A stretch of DNA of 64,000 nt from Membranipora membranacea (Eukaryota > Bryozoa > Gymnolaemata > Cheilostomatida > Membraniporidae): the NCBI GenBank assembly GCA_914767715.1, contig OU612065.1:10974001-11038000 (forward strand), written 5' to 3'. The notes beneath the pieces are model-generated. The model did not search any database. It was given only the letters and a program-made list of their open reading frames with translations, and had not been told where the DNA came from. The translations under genes and the position numbers were made by a program. The stretch's first letter is position 1. Each line of letters starts with the position of its first letter. Positions 48,001 through 55,240 of this stretch are shown in pieces.

Positions 48001-50205
48001 TCATAATCGTTGTAGCTCGGTAAAATTACTCGAACACAAAGTTTCTGTAATCTCTCCAGCCTCATTTTATCACATTGTGAATGAAAGGGGAACCAGCGGG
48101 GCTGCATAGCTAAGCAATGATAAGATTCTGCCTTTATAAAAAACAGCTAGGCTAGATACACTAACCTAATTGAGTCAACGTCGGCAGAGAACCTCGTATG
48201 ACTGTCGATGTACACACCAAGAAGTCTCACAGATTTATTATCTTCTATTACAACATCATTTACTTCAATAGGAACGCTGCCTATTGATTTCTGCAAGGTG
48301 AATGTGATCGACTGCGACTTAGCGGCATTCAGAAGCATAGAGTTATGTTGACACCATTTCATGGCATAGTCTGCAGCCTCCTGGATGGGGTTTCCCGGGT
48401 GAAGGAAAAAAAGGGATGCCTTATGCGCTGTAGAGTTAAATATTGACACATCTCTTTTGTGAACAATGTTGTATAATGTTGTATCATCGGCATAATTAAT
48501 GCAATTTACTGCAGGCCTCAAATTGTCAATGAATATGTCCCATAACAGTGGACCCAAGACCTTTCCTTGTGGAACTCCATTGTTTATAGTAATAAACAGT
48601 CTGATACCTGGCATATCAACTCCACTATTTGGTCTTCTTTATATATATTGAATATTTTGTATTTTATTTGTATATTTTATATTATATTAATCTAAAAACT
48701 TTGGTGCGATAAAGATACATTTTCACTGCATTTATGGAAATAAGTTGATGATAGAAAACTAGTAAAAAATAAGCCCATTTGACCATCTCTAGTGATGTTA
48801 CTCTCATATCACTCTACGCTGATTTTCTAAGTTTAGACTGATATCTAGTGAAATGTAATATTGATTGATGGGACAGGGTTATGAAAGACAATTTCAATTG
48901 AAAATTTGAGGGTATCCAGATCCCTTTGTTTTAGACATTGTTTATCTTTGAGATTAATTCTGACGCTTCTCACTTGTTGGTGAGCACAACTACCAAATTA
49001 TGAAGATCAAAACTACATACATGTGATGTAGTTTTCGATGTGGTGGTTGCGAGATTAAATCTTGTTGTGTTTATATTTGTATATGCTTCTCTATCATGTC
49101 GATTTCTCTCATCAGTGTTTTTGTCTATCTCTAGGTTCGACATCAGCGTAACAGGACAGGTCAATCAGGATTAAATTACTTTGATGGTTGTCGATTCAGA
49201 GGTAGAATAGTGTAATTCGGTGAGTTGTATATTTATATGAATTGAGCATTTTCATCTAAGCAGTGGTGAGTGTACACCCCAAAGTGCACCATTAAGGGTG
49301 TATCAATTGTAAGTATAGTGCAGGATTTTATAACCATAGATGATGGAAAATCCTTACCTTCCCCACAAGTCACTCCTCTCCAAGCAGGAGTACATGAGCA
49401 GGTGAATCCATTAACCTGATCCTCACAAGTCCCTTCATTAGCACATAAGTTATCAGCACAATCATCTATATTTTCACTACAGTCGCTACCTGCCCAACCG
49501 TCATCACATACACAGATTACATCTCCATTCACTTCTCTTATACATGATCCTTGATCGCTACATGATCCATCATCACAAGCGATCGCTATTGGTTCAACTT
49601 CTGTGGAAAAATAATAATGGAAAGAATGCTAAACATATTCAGCAAAGTGAAATGTTACGCGACTAAACCACTTATCAGTCAATGGAAACATCACTTTCAA
49701 TATGGTACAGTTTCATTGTGTCCCGGTACATACATTATAATTGATTATAAATGATTGCTATTGTCACGAGGGCATATCCAAAACACATTTATGTCAGAAC
49801 AAACCAGCAGTTTAAAACATCTATTTGACTGATAGCGTTTTCATGTATCAGGAGAAAGCAGTTAAGACAAATAACAACCTATCCAATGTAAGAATAATGT
49901 GGCAATCATGCTAGCACAATTAACAAAACTTTGTATGAGTCAGAAATAGAAAGTAAAATATCCCTCTGCAAGACCTTAGGCAATTCGGAGATTGTGACTT
50001 GGAGACTATTACTTATAAAAATCAGTCCTTAAACTTCAATAACAAATGATGATAGGCAAAACTTCAAACAAGAAAGTCTACATGGGAGCAGAAAATTATG
50101 ACTAAGGATAGTGATGCAAATAAAAAATCAAAATGTTATAATGAAGTGGTTACAATTTGGGCAATGCCAATTCATAATCAGTGCTGCTGTGGCCGCTGCG
50201 GCTGC

Positions 50206-50273
<68 letters not shown>

Positions 50274-52175
50274 AGCATCATAACTCACCAGGCAAGATAA
50301 TATGGTATACATATATATATATATTTGAATATGTGTATATATTTATGCACATATGTATGTAAGTTATATGAAGGCAAGTTCCATGAAAACAGTTTAGTTA
50401 GTAATATCCTAAAGTTGAGTTGCTCTAGTCTAAACTCTGTAGCCTGAGCTTTACAACTTGCAGTGATTTGACGCATAGCAGACGAATGTTCTTACAACAC
50501 AGCTAGGATAAACCATTATTAAACAATAAGCACTCTCATTATGTACAGATAGTGGCAGGGCAATTTTGAGTCAAAGAAAATTGCTTTCCAACACATTTTG
50601 TTTGCAAAAAAAAAATGATTAGTAATTTGTTTCTGCACTATCCCTTGATGATTTTTAAAATATTTTTTTGGTGTTCACCAGTTCCTGGGAAAATGCAGGA
50701 AATAATTAAAAGGTATATTTGAATCTTCTATGGTTAGGTGTCTTCATTATGAAGCTACGTGGCACTTTATACCCCTTATGCGTATCTATAACTATAGTAT
50801 CGCTAACATTTTAATGTCAATTTCTGGCAATAAACAACCCACACCAATTCAGAATTGATATCAAAATCACACACTGTGAAAACTCACGTTGACAAGTCAG
50901 ACCATCGCTATGTAGGCGGAAGCCCTGCTGGTCACAAGCACAGGTGTAGTTACCATAGAGATTGATACACCTCTGTGTACAATCATTCCCCTGCTCACTG
51001 CTACACTCATTCACATCTGTAATTGTTAATAGGAAGCAAAATTTGGTTAGGTTTTCATAAGATTGTTGATGACTTGTGAAGGTGAAGCGTGCCACGCTAA
51101 ATCCAGTTTAAAGAAAGAAACTTCTCACGCCAAAAAATGGTTGCAAAATTATTCTCATTCTCAGGTACACCAAGTGCTGGACAAAACAGTTTCTTTTTCA
51201 CACTCACATGAATTGAAAACAAAGAAGGCATTATAACGGTGAGCGCATATTTACCTGTAATAACATTTATCCAAAGTCAGATTATCAGGGTGCAAGCTTA
51301 ATTTTCGATATATTAAAATTCATCTAATTTATGGTCTTCCTTTACATCAACCAATTTTTAGCTGGCTCAAAAACAGAGGCTTGAACATTTTTTGATGAAA
51401 ATAAAGTTTAGTTTTAAAGGTACCTCACGTACAAAGCTTTTCTACCTCACAATCTGGTCATACATACCTTCACATACAAGTTTCTTTTTAGCATTGTAAC
51501 AGCATGACATGCCGAGCTGACAGGGAGTTCTGCTGCAGGGTGCTCCATATCCAGCCTGAGATACAACACCATGTGGTGGTAGTCGTGGAGTGTTCGGGTC
51601 ATTACACTGAAAGTACTCCTGGGTGGATATCATGCCGACAAGACATACCATCTAAAACAGATCAGCATGCGTCAGTTCAACTTTTTGCCCCTTCTTTGAT
51701 ATGCATAATCAACTAGGCTTTATTCGCTCACATGATACCATCAGTGTTAAGGACTGGTACATAAGTACAGAATGCTTGGGGCAGAGGTATTGCTGCACCA
51801 TACGATTTTAACATTATGAATATATGTCAGATAATTGTCTGCTTTTGTCTGACAAATGATGTGTCTGAAAGCAACAAATTATGTCTTATCGACATAACAC
51901 TACAATAACCCATGATTACTTTTCAATCGAAATTAATTTTGTATAAACACGCAAGTTTTGCATGCAGTACTATATATTAAATATGATGTTACTAAGCTGC
52001 GTAAGAAGTCCACTGTTTAACCATATCTATTGATGATTTGCTCAACTTTTGAAATAAGCTGATATGTCACAAACAGGGAGTTAGACACTAAACTAATAAT
52101 CAATGGAAAAGCATAATATGAACAAGTCCTTACCAACAGTGAATCATTTCGCCAAGTAGCTGTCAACTCAATCAT
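17921..52175 (-). CDS. secreted EGF-repeat protein gene, at least six coding exons, 3' end not found
   Basis: Exons in order of translation: 52175-52134, 51651-51468, 51016-50888, 49600-49358, 34228-33998, 18082-17921. All have GT..AG borders. The first junction is phase 0 and all later ones are phase 1, the usual arrangement for shuffled EGF exons. The start MIELTATWRNDSLLMVCLVG gives a hydrophobic signal-peptide-like segment formed across the first splice. Then come a Cys-rich module, a calcium-binding EGF (DVNEC), two EGF pairs and a Cys-rich exon. The protein is probably extracellular or the ectodomain of a membrane protein. Introns of about 15.1 and 15.9 kb are packed with transposons. 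No stop or transmembrane exon was found, so the protein continues below 17921 or outside the window. That the two distal exons belong to the same gene is inferred from strand, phase and domain type. Confidence 0.75.
18083..18924. other. intron sequence of the EGF gene, no further feature
   Basis: Short open frames on both strands carry no recognisable domain. No strong repeat is visible before the TIR element that begins at 18925. Confidence 0.4.
18925..19902. mobile_element. TIR element, CCCATACTT ends, TTGT duplication
   Basis: The left end CCCATACTTGCCAAGT and the inverted right end CCCATACTTTCCAAGT lie between direct TTGT copies (18921-18924 and 19903-19906). The left subterminal part is GC-rich with nested palindromes (GGGCGGAGCCCC). 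The right subterminal part holds CGGGAGACTTGG and GGAGGGTCACGCC. The superfamily is unknown, and a 4-bp duplication is only suggestive. A small palindromic MITE is inserted at 19192-19290. Confidence 0.55.
19192..19290. repeat. palindromic MITE with GGCCCCTGGGAC ends, copy 1
   Basis: The arms are CATGGCCCCTGGGACT..TACATGCCTTTAC and the inverse, about 45 bp each, around a short loop containing CCAGTATCAA. Copies 2 and 3 are at 21230-21328 and 62970-63060. The next bases (19294-19312) carry CCTGTCAAGACAGGCTAC, related to the palindrome at 15488-15563. Confidence 0.75.
20265..20625 (+). pseudogene. Gypsy-type gag fragment
   Basis: From the ATG at 20265 the frame reads MASSMDKALAMGKELSLTGE, then a TAA, then a charged coiled-coil stretch (ELASQELQYKADKEADERKQ), another stop, then KPKPKIPFFYDSS after a frame change. 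An N-terminal coiled coil followed by a Pro/Lys-rich PFF(Y/D) segment is typical of Gypsy-like gag N-termini in marine invertebrates. The preceding GACAATTGGGGGCTGCTCGGGG (20102 on) looks like an LTR boundary with a primer-binding region, but no LTR pair was found. The fragment ends at a palindrome at 20631. Confidence 0.5.
20631..20673. repeat. perfect 20-bp inverted repeat with 3-bp loop
   Basis: The arms 20631-20650 (TTGGCTGATAGCTAACCTTA) and 20654-20673 are exact reverse complements around AAT. It interrupts or terminates the gag remnant. No duplication or coding content was found. Confidence 0.9.
20718..20753 (+). repeat. 36-bp direct repeat, copy 1
   Basis: It begins TTAAGGGATTA and ends GAGAAAACAATG. 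One mismatch separates it from 26177-26212, about 5.5 kb away. The two copies bracket the 20878-25791 element and could mark an earlier composite insertion or two members of a dispersed repeat. Confidence 0.8.
21230..21328. repeat. palindromic MITE with GGGCCCCTGG ends, copy 2
   Basis: CATGGGCCCCTGGCACTTAC and its inverse flank a CCAATGTCCAGTATC core. The arms are about 45 bp. It is the most symmetrical of the three copies. Confidence 0.8.
22279..22512 (+). mobile_element. tRNA-derived SINE, copy 1
   Basis: A tRNA-like head with a degenerate A box (GTTGTGGTTAGAATTTGAG) and a perfect B box (GGTTCGAATCC, 22315) is followed by a shared body (GAGCTCTCCG, TAGCTTGCCCACCC, CATATTCTCATTG, AAAGGGGCA) and an AATAAAGTGAATG-like tail. 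The same head and body recur at 59539-59770. Transcription would be by RNA polymerase III. Confidence 0.75.
23916..23993. repeat. 78-bp hairpin-bounded repeat, copy 2
   Basis: It is near-identical to 14016-14093; differences are GAGTATAAGG versus GAGAAGAAGG and one base before the closing GCACCCTG. The lengths are equal, with no indels. Confidence 0.7.
25975..26045. repeat. imperfect hairpin around GATCATAGTGG
   Basis: GGATCATAGTGGTCAGGGG is followed about 20 bp later by TATGATCCACTATGATCCC, giving a stem of about 12 bp. The second arm itself contains a direct duplication of ATGATCC. No function is recognised. Confidence 0.4.
26177..26212 (+). repeat. 36-bp direct repeat, copy 2
   Basis: It pairs with 20718-20753 at 35 of 36 bases. 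It lies about 380 bp to the right of the TACGG-ended element. Confidence 0.8.
26775..27256 (+). pseudogene. LINE reverse-transcriptase remnant
   Basis: The frame 26775-26969 contains WKCLAYADDLLVAC, the catalytic AYADD box of a reverse transcriptase, preceded by IEAMVRAI..LLSGCPVPG. After an interruption near 26966 the frame 27047-27256 reads RRLRHLVVALNKFIWVMRCHIIFDSE, resembling the C-terminal region of some LINE polymerases. Upstream palm motifs are absent. It is a decayed 5'-truncated fragment of unassigned clade. Confidence 0.55.
27260..29387. other. EGF-gene intron, no gene recognised
   Basis: The stretch is AT-rich with short low-complexity runs and no frame carrying a recognisable motif. 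No inverted termini were found by eye. Confidence 0.4.
29520..29566 (-). repeat. tRNA-like B-box segment
   Basis: On the minus strand GGTTCGAGTCC matches the RNA polymerase III B box and TAGTGCACTAGG upstream resembles an A box with very short spacing. It is too short and mismatched for a tRNA and is probably a SINE head. Confidence 0.35.
30888..31307 (+). pseudogene. P-element/THAP9-like transposase C-terminal fragment
   Basis: The 132-codon frame starting near GGFITRTMQL contains LSCSLCVEDV and then LKNRGGLKTPSEAAFRVCPL followed by ERVIRSLLK. In P-type transposases the C-terminal region has a GYVVRKL..C..C segment followed by RGGL..PS and a conserved helix, which this matches in order and spacing. 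The frame continues to a TGA after RSKMTRLPIFSHV. The N-terminal THAP and catalytic parts were not found, so the fragment is inactive. It could instead come from another zinc-containing transposase family, but the RGGL..PS signature favours P. Confidence 0.6.
31350..31532 (+). repeat. three copies of a GATTGGGCCAGTCTGGGCC motif
   Basis: GGCCAGTCTGAGCC (31357), TTGATTGGGCCAGTCTGGGC (31419) and TTGATTGGGCCAGTCTGGGC (31508) recur just after the transposase fragment. The core GGCCAG..CTGGCC is partly palindromic, as transposase- or factor-binding sites often are. Confidence 0.6.
33998..34228 (-). CDS. EGF gene, exon 5 (two EGF domains)
   Basis: The first domain runs from VECNATTCSDNGECG to CNCQTGWGGDTC. 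The second is the calcium-binding type, from DVNDCLSNPCSNEGSC to CTCTPPWTGDSC. Six cysteines per domain are in canonical order. Borders are TGAACAG acceptor and GTAAGT donor, phase 1 on both sides. Confidence 0.9.
34229..35014. other. EGF-gene intron, no feature recognised
   Basis: Short frames at 34207-34521 overlap the exon on the other strand and carry no domain. The region is ordinary AT-rich intron sequence. Confidence 0.4.
35015..35225 (+). repeat. tandem duplication of about 105 bp
   Basis: Copy A is 35015-35111 and copy B 35112-35225. Both start TTTTCATTGGGAGCATC, contain GGTTTTCT.TTTATTGATAACC and end GTTGTAGACCAGT. Copy B has about 15 extra bases, including ATGATAACAATATA. Confidence 0.75.
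35515..35772 (-). repeat. 3' LTR of the copia element
   Basis: It is 258 bp. Compared with the other LTR it has several substitutions and lacks a short GGTATTA segment, so the insertion is not recent. A TATAAAAGG promoter-like box occurs at 35691. Confidence 0.9.
35803..38928 (-). pseudogene. copia gag-pol, broken by stops, frameshifts and a deletion
   Basis: Translation would start at 38928 (MASGEDKVSV). A 20-bp tandem duplication at 38879-38918 shifts the frame immediately. Later parts are recognisable: gag helical region (38359-38607), zinc knuckle CYECNSPHHMRRDCPK (in 38093-38362), protease WLIDSGATSHMT (in 37686-38255), integrase zinc and core pieces with CEPCVIGKM and LIHSDVCGPM (37392-37670), an integrase/RT linker FVGCSGRCKGYRLYDP (36721-37008), reverse transcriptase with WVFKAKYG, MDVVTAFLNGKLDE and YVDDMVIA (36003-36641), and the RNase H tail KHMEIKFHYVRD (35803-36006). 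The end of the RT and the start of RNase H are missing at about 36005, where the frame also changes. It cannot make a full polyprotein. Confidence 0.88.
38999..39262 (-). repeat. 5' LTR of the copia element
   Basis: It is 264 bp, starting TGTTAGATTG and ending CATGTATTTCAACA on the plus strand. Relative to the element's coding strand it is the upstream LTR and would carry the promoter. Confidence 0.9.
39268..42050. other. EGF-gene intron, largely unrecognised
   Basis: Only weak items are visible: an 11-bp perfect hairpin ATTCTCGCCCT/AGGGCGAGAAT at 40543-40571, AT-rich CACTAGTGTG palindromes at 40947-40983, and the open frame 40371-40724. No domain is recognised. Small frames near 41728-42018 might be decayed upstream parts of the LINE that follows. 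Confidence 0.4.
40371..40724 (+). CDS. unrecognised 117-codon open frame
   Basis: The frame starts MIFSMDYKLIVNRMN and is Lys/Gln/Asn-rich, with a helical-looking LYALDRAKALNQKIKKANNQ. It spans a GC-containing hairpin. I do not recognise a family. It may be an ORF1-like retrotransposon remnant or a chance frame in an intron. No splice or promoter evidence supports it. Confidence 0.2.
   Translation: MIFSMDYKLIVNRMNVVWRQAGIRASRGKNLELSKKNHQIQAIEQYMKEIIKIALQNQFSPFTTGRESGSQNVEMSDITLLYALDRAKALNQKIKKANNQPSKGMPVILKKVVTTAL
42070..42890 (+). pseudogene. LINE endonuclease/linker remnant
   Basis: The frame 42090-42320 reads RGGAAILVNSDLHVTTLESR and later IRCVYHSPSDNDTQ, matching the GGG.AI.V and YRPPS elements of an apurinic-type LINE endonuclease. 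After several stops, 42655-42888 reads FMTPLIKKLMKARDWSARQK, matching the PWFT..LKKLI..R segment between endonuclease and polymerase. No reverse transcriptase follows. The piece is 3'-truncated and heavily mutated. Confidence 0.6.
42964..42990. repeat. AAAACTACAT hairpin, copy 1
   Basis: It has 10-bp perfect arms AAAACTACAT/ATGTAGTTTT with a 7-base loop CGCATGT. The same hairpin, with loop variants, occurs at 49009-49035 and 59983-60009. Confidence 0.75.
43388..44375 (+). pseudogene. LINE ORF1 region (decayed)
   Basis: 43388-43558 encodes a Cys-containing start (VYWCNQHF..LCLNCADSLATLGC), possibly a zinc motif. 43801-44028 has a short coiled coil (MDSIQEKMDSMQVKLDKL). 43956-44375 ends with MLRGIPIDADDELVIKEISQ and KIRIFKVKFETQDQYNKVL, resembling the RRM-like core of CR1/Jockey-type ORF1 proteins, terminating with TAA five bases before the ORF2 ATG. 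At least two frame changes and a 59-bp hairpin at 43768-43826 interrupt it. ORF1 would bind RNA in a ribonucleoprotein. Assignment of the Cys-rich start to this element is uncertain. Confidence 0.5.
43768..43826. repeat. 59-bp palindrome, 29-bp arms
   Basis: Arms 43768-43796 and 43798-43826 (TGAGCCAACCAAC.. and inverse) match at all but two positions around a single central A. It lies between the two ORF1 pieces of the LINE. Confidence 0.85.
44381..47217 (+). pseudogene. LINE ORF2, endonuclease and reverse transcriptase, CR1/Jockey-like
   Basis: It starts MNFHSAYLNIRGLASKLEEV, interrupted by a MITE at 44454-44712, then endonuclease motifs CLAETFLNEN and FGDFDIYLL, a frameshift near 45040, ISEPTRITNSSKTLIDHIYS, an in-frame TGA at 45433, polymerase motifs STGPDRITVKMS, YRPISVLPVLSKIFEK, FLDFKKAFD (frameshift in the A-run near 46145), GVPQGSNLAPTLFFIFMNDL and YAYADDTVFL, an in-frame TAA at 46682, and a C-terminal tail with LPLHLRSKEKFSSFKILLF, ending TGA at 47215. 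3' UTR with AATAAA continues to about 47340. It is nearly full length but dead. The layout (short ORF1, APE endonuclease, RT) fits the CR1/Jockey group. Confidence 0.85.
44454..44712. mobile_element. 259-bp MITE, CACTG termini, TTA duplication, inside LINE ORF2
   Basis: The ends are CACTGTGCAAAATC and the exact inverse, continuing imperfectly to GTTCCTATTCA. TTA flanks both sides (44451-44453, 44713-44715). Removing the element plus one TTA (262 bases) rejoins the LINE frame as ..EVRLIL-SDHKFRILC.. with no stop. CACTG ends and a 3-bp duplication match the large foldback element at 8254-17286 and suggest a CACTA/EnSpm-type origin. TTA also fits the PIF/Harbinger target, so that is the alternative. 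Confidence 0.88.
47700..48625 (-). pseudogene. 5'-truncated LINE reverse-transcriptase fragment
   Basis: The minus-strand frame 48147-48614 reads NNGVPQGKVLGPLLWDIFID, YADDTTLYN and VRLLGVYIDSHTRFS, the PQG, YADD and LLG motifs of a LINE polymerase. The next frame, 47784-48107, carries the C-terminal LERLQKLCVRVILP and LSVYLDLTCLEYASK. About 50-60 residues are missing between them. The fragment at 61075-61491 is the same family. Tail-to-tail with the plus-strand LINE at 43388-47340, it looks like a later independent insertion. Confidence 0.75.
48741..49035 (-). repeat. dispersed 0.3-kb repeat with terminal AAAACTACAT hairpin, copy 2
   Basis: Its reverse complement matches 59983-60286 in order: hairpin (49009-49035), GTTGTGC.., AATTAATCTC.AAGATAAA, AATAACCCTGTCCCATCAAT, TTTCACTAGA.ATCA and GATGGTCAAATGGGCT. 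It has no coding motif. Confidence 0.65.
49358..49600 (-). CDS. EGF gene, exon 4 (two EGF domains)
   Basis: It encodes IACDDGSCSDQGSC..VCVCDDGWAGSDC and then NIDDCADNLCANEGTC..CSCTPAWRGVTC. The second domain has the calcium-binding style D-X-D/N-D-C entry. The acceptor is TTCCACAG and the donor GTAAGG, phase 1 on both sides. Confidence 0.9.
49601..50887. other. EGF-gene intron with microsatellite
   Basis: The intron between exons 3 and 4, 1287 bp. Apart from the CTG/GCT run near 50205-50272 and short AT dinucleotide runs at 50309-50342, nothing is recognised. Confidence 0.5.
50205..50272 (+). repeat. CTG trinucleotide microsatellite
   Basis: About 22 uninterrupted CTG units follow a mixed GCTGCG/GCTGCC start. 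Read in one frame it gives polyalanine, but it lies in an intron and is not a gene. Confidence 0.95.
50888..51016 (-). CDS. EGF gene, exon 3 (calcium-binding EGF)
   Basis: DVNECSSEQGNDCTQRC..NYTCACDQQGFRLHSDGLTC is a textbook calcium-binding EGF: DVNEC entry, conserved N-Y-T-C-A-C centre and aromatic G-F. It has 43 codons, phase 1 on both sides. Confidence 0.92.
51468..51651 (-). CDS. EGF gene, exon 2 (signal-peptide end and Cys-rich module)
   Basis: The exon starts MVCLVGMISTQEYFQC and continues GYGAPCSRTPCQLGMSCCYN to LVCEG. The hydrophobic first residues complete the signal peptide begun by exon 1. The Cys pattern does not match an EGF and I do not recognise the module. Phase 0 in, phase 1 out. 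Confidence 0.8.
52134..52175 (-). CDS. EGF gene, exon 1 (start codon)
   Basis: ATG at 52175 (minus strand), 14 codons MIELTATWRNDSLL, then a GTAAGG donor. Joining it to exon 2 in phase 0 gives one continuous hydrophobic stretch. Translation starting at the first ATG of exon 2 is possible but would give a shorter hydrophobic segment. Confidence 0.6.
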
Positions 52176-53167
52176 GACTCTACTCTTCGGTTGAAGTAAA
52201 AACTAAAATAATGTACATCCAGAATAAGTATGATCTGCTCTACAATTCACCCAAATAATGTTACAACCAACCTTTAACAAATAAATTACAAAACATAAGC
52301 AGATAATTTTGCGTTTTGACATTCTAAGTCAAAGAGAATATGATGTGATTAGTGCTGCCAGGCGAAATGAATGTGTCAAATTGTTAAGACAGTTTCCTGA
52401 ATGGTACCCATTGACTTGTGACATGCACAAGACGATCATAACAAATCGCAGAACTGACACAAGTCACAACACCTAATATATGATGCATTTCTGTTAAAGG
52501 TTAGCGTCTACAAGAGACGAAAGCTACTCACTGCTCATACAGGATGTTCAAACTTCTCGATCACACACAGTTTTCAACCTTGTTTCTCTGAACAGATTAA
52601 TACAATGTATGACAATATTAAATAAAGCAGAGGCCCTGGTAACATTTAATGATAACAAACCTATGGGAGCAAGGTGGATGACATCACCACATTGACAAAA
52701 GCTATTTTGAAATCCATATGTGGAATATTAGTTAGCCCTTGTTCTCAAAGTATCAAGTTCTCCATAATCATTGAACATGATCCATTTTTGTCGCCAGTAT
52801 TAGTTGTGTCAGAGTATCAAATACACATTTAACCATACAAATTTATCGTAGAACATAAAAAAAAACTCGATCCAAATTGTATACATTTGGGCCTCTCTCT
52901 TTACCGTTATAGTGTCTGAGCTCAGAAACCTGATAAACAGTTCATCGTGGTTTTGACTGTTGGGTTTATTTATCAATGTCGTCATGGAGGAGTGAGAGTC
53001 ATAAAATTTCCATCTAGTTACCTGAACCTAACCATACATTTTACGATGGACAAGAGACAATTATGTTTAAAATTCGTCACATTTGATTTAGATTAAATTA
53101 CATAGTAGGCTTAGACTTTGGATTGATGCATTACTTACATGGCTTAGAAAAGAGTGCTTGGAACATA
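52176..53167. other. upstream region of the EGF gene, nothing further recognised
   Basis: This would contain the promoter and 5' UTR of the minus-strand EGF gene. No TATA box or repeat can be assigned with confidence. Confidence 0.4.
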
Positions 53168-53307
53168 CCGTAATACCTCACCTATAAGTCACCAGAATTA
53201 GGCTAAAAGTGAATTACCCCCCTCAGAAAAAAAAATGCTCCAGTTATAAGACACCCCACAGCTATAAGACACCCCACAGCTATAAGACACCGTGTCTTAT
53301 AAGTGAA

Positions 53308-53460
53308 TCATATCAGTAGTTGATGTTTGGAAGCTCTCCATCTTTGAATCAAGCGTCTATTAATGTTCAATTCCCTTGCAGTCTTGTCAAGGTTGTTATT
53401 CTTTTCAACTGTTCTCAATACTTCCAGTTTCTGCTGAATGGTGTATGAGGTTCTTGGCAT
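53308..53460 (-). pseudogene. pogo/Tigger transposase N-terminal helix-turn-helix
   Basis: The 50-codon frame starts MPRTSYTIQQKLEVLRTVEK and continues LDKTARELNINRRLIQRWR before a TGA. The pattern SYTIQ.KLEVL..AE, A-REL-I....I--WR is the psq/CENP-B-type helix-turn-helix found at the start of pogo-family transposases, where it binds the TIR. The CENP-B second half and the DDE domain are missing. The TGA falls in the subterminal repeat, so this is a truncated remnant. Confidence 0.75.
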
Positions 53461-53549
53461 GTTTTATTTATTGATATGCTGATTGTTGAAAAATTTGAAT
53501 TTTGAGGCACACATTCACTCACTACAAATGAGTAGTTTTGGGAAAAAAA

Positions 53550-53635
53550 CTACCCTCAGTGGGTTTCGAACTTGCAACTTCATGCATACAAGTCACACAC
53601 CCTACCACTGAGCTATTCAGCTTCGGTGGTTGTGA
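53550..53635 (-). repeat. tRNA-like SINE head
   Basis: On the minus strand TAGCTCAGTGGTAGGG matches a tRNA A box and D arm, and AAGTTCGAAACC matches a B box, followed by a T-rich run. The acceptor and T stems do not pair properly, so it is not a functional tRNA gene. Confidence 0.5.
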
Positions 53636-53757
53636 GAGGTTTTAGTCCAACTTAAATATAAAAAATGCTTCAAATGATAGTCGCGTCTATATGCTGCTAC
53701 TCTCTTACAGCCGCCTTCACTTATAAATCGCAGATCTATAGGTGAGGGATTACGGTA

Positions 53758-55240
53758 AGTGGTTGAATCTGACATGAGATTAATTGCATACAAACACATC
53801 TAGCAGATAATATTAAGATGATATGCTAATTTCAAATGCTACCAGAGCTGTTTATTTTCAGTAATATCTGACACAGTGAGAGTGGGATATAATATATTTT
53901 GTTGAAAAAAGGTTTTGTTATACGTGAAAGAAAATGAACTAAGTCAACTTTTCAATTGACCACCGAAAGTCAATGTAAAAAGGAGTGGTTTACGATAGTT
54001 GGGAGTTTTTATTTTGGGCTTGAGACTGCTGAGATTAAAAAAATGTTTGGTATTGTGGTTCAGGTCAGCAGTGGTATCAGTATATACAGCATCAGCTAAA
54101 ATAAAAAACAGCAGGCATCAATGACATCCATATTCTCGTCTACCTCACCTTTCTCACCTGACTCAACTGTGATTAAAAATCATCACAAATTAAATTTAAT
54201 CAACGCATATCTAATATTTTATAAGGAGAACTTGATCAGAGTGTACCTATTGAAATGATTGCACAATGTGGATTTGGTTCCAAACAATTATCATGCAGAG
54301 ATACGACCATAGTTCGAATACTCTGAAACCCTATGCTGTCTTATGAATCGAACAAAAGAAAAAATCATATAAATTACAGTGTCAGAGGCAGACAATTATT
54401 GCACCATAGGTGTACATGATTTAACAATTTCACACCTTCCGACTCTGTTTGTAAGTATTGAATATCTGTCAATGATGCAGCAAACTGCTTGTTTCTGTGT
54501 TCAAGTTTCCTTAGAGATAAAAATTAATTTGATGTGATGCGGATATAAAAGTTATCATGCGATGTCATTTCTCAAATTTGCAGCTGTGCCTGATTCAATT
54601 TGGTAATTTACACGACTCCTTAATAACTAGGATCATGAAATGTTTCCCACCTTCCTAGATAAACCTGATAAGATGATACTAATGCAGCCTGGAGTGGAGG
54701 TCTTAACCCATTTATCACTGCGATTTTTTGGCATGTTGTCTACAATACGTATTTTTATCCGATCAGAGTTATCCTCTCCTTGGGTGAATTAATAACAAAG
54801 GTCACATAACTCTATAAATACCCATCTTTGACCTTGCATGTATTGTGTCTTTCAGTAATTCACGTGAAACTCTGATCTTCTCAACAGTGTAAGTAGTTGA
54901 AATCACGAATAAAAAGAAATTATTGCTTCAATGCCAATCAAATGAAATTGAAAATTTATTTTTGTTTTTTAATACCTTATGTTTTGTGGTGGTGAATGGA
55001 TTATTGAGACACTTATCGATTTACCTGGATCCAAACACCAAGGGCTGCGCGGTGACAACTTTGAAGAAGGGACTCACTGACTAGTCAAGACTTTGTACTT
55101 ACCTACCCTGGTAACTGGACCTATACCAGGCTATGAGGCCAAGTATGAAGAGCTAAGGGATGGATATCCTTACTAGAACCCAGACATCTGACAATCTGTG
55201 AGGGCATGATGAACACATAACATCATGACCAGTCACTGCA
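53758..55240. other. no gene recognised
   Basis: AT-rich intergenic sequence. The part after about 55030 may be the decayed upstream region of the LINE that follows, since spacing and strand fit, but motifs are not readable. Confidence 0.4.

Larger units (their letters stand above)
53168..53755. mobile_element. Tc1/mariner-type (pogo/Tigger) remnant, TA duplication
   Basis: Inverted ends CCGTAATACCTCACCTATA and CCGTAATCCCTCACCTATA lie between TA dinucleotides (53166-53167, 53756-53757). Subterminal tandem repeats CAGCTATAAGACACCC occur at 53231-53292. The interior keeps the N-terminal DNA-binding part of a transposase on the minus strand and has acquired a tRNA-like SINE piece. The catalytic domain is lost. 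Confidence 0.8.

Noticed and set aside
50111-50362. 83-codon frame with a polyalanine tract
   Set aside because: It is the CTG microsatellite read in one frame, inside an EGF-gene intron, with no splice or domain support.
53550-53635. Functional tRNA gene on the minus strand
   Set aside because: A and B boxes are present but the acceptor and T stems do not pair; a SINE head is more likely.
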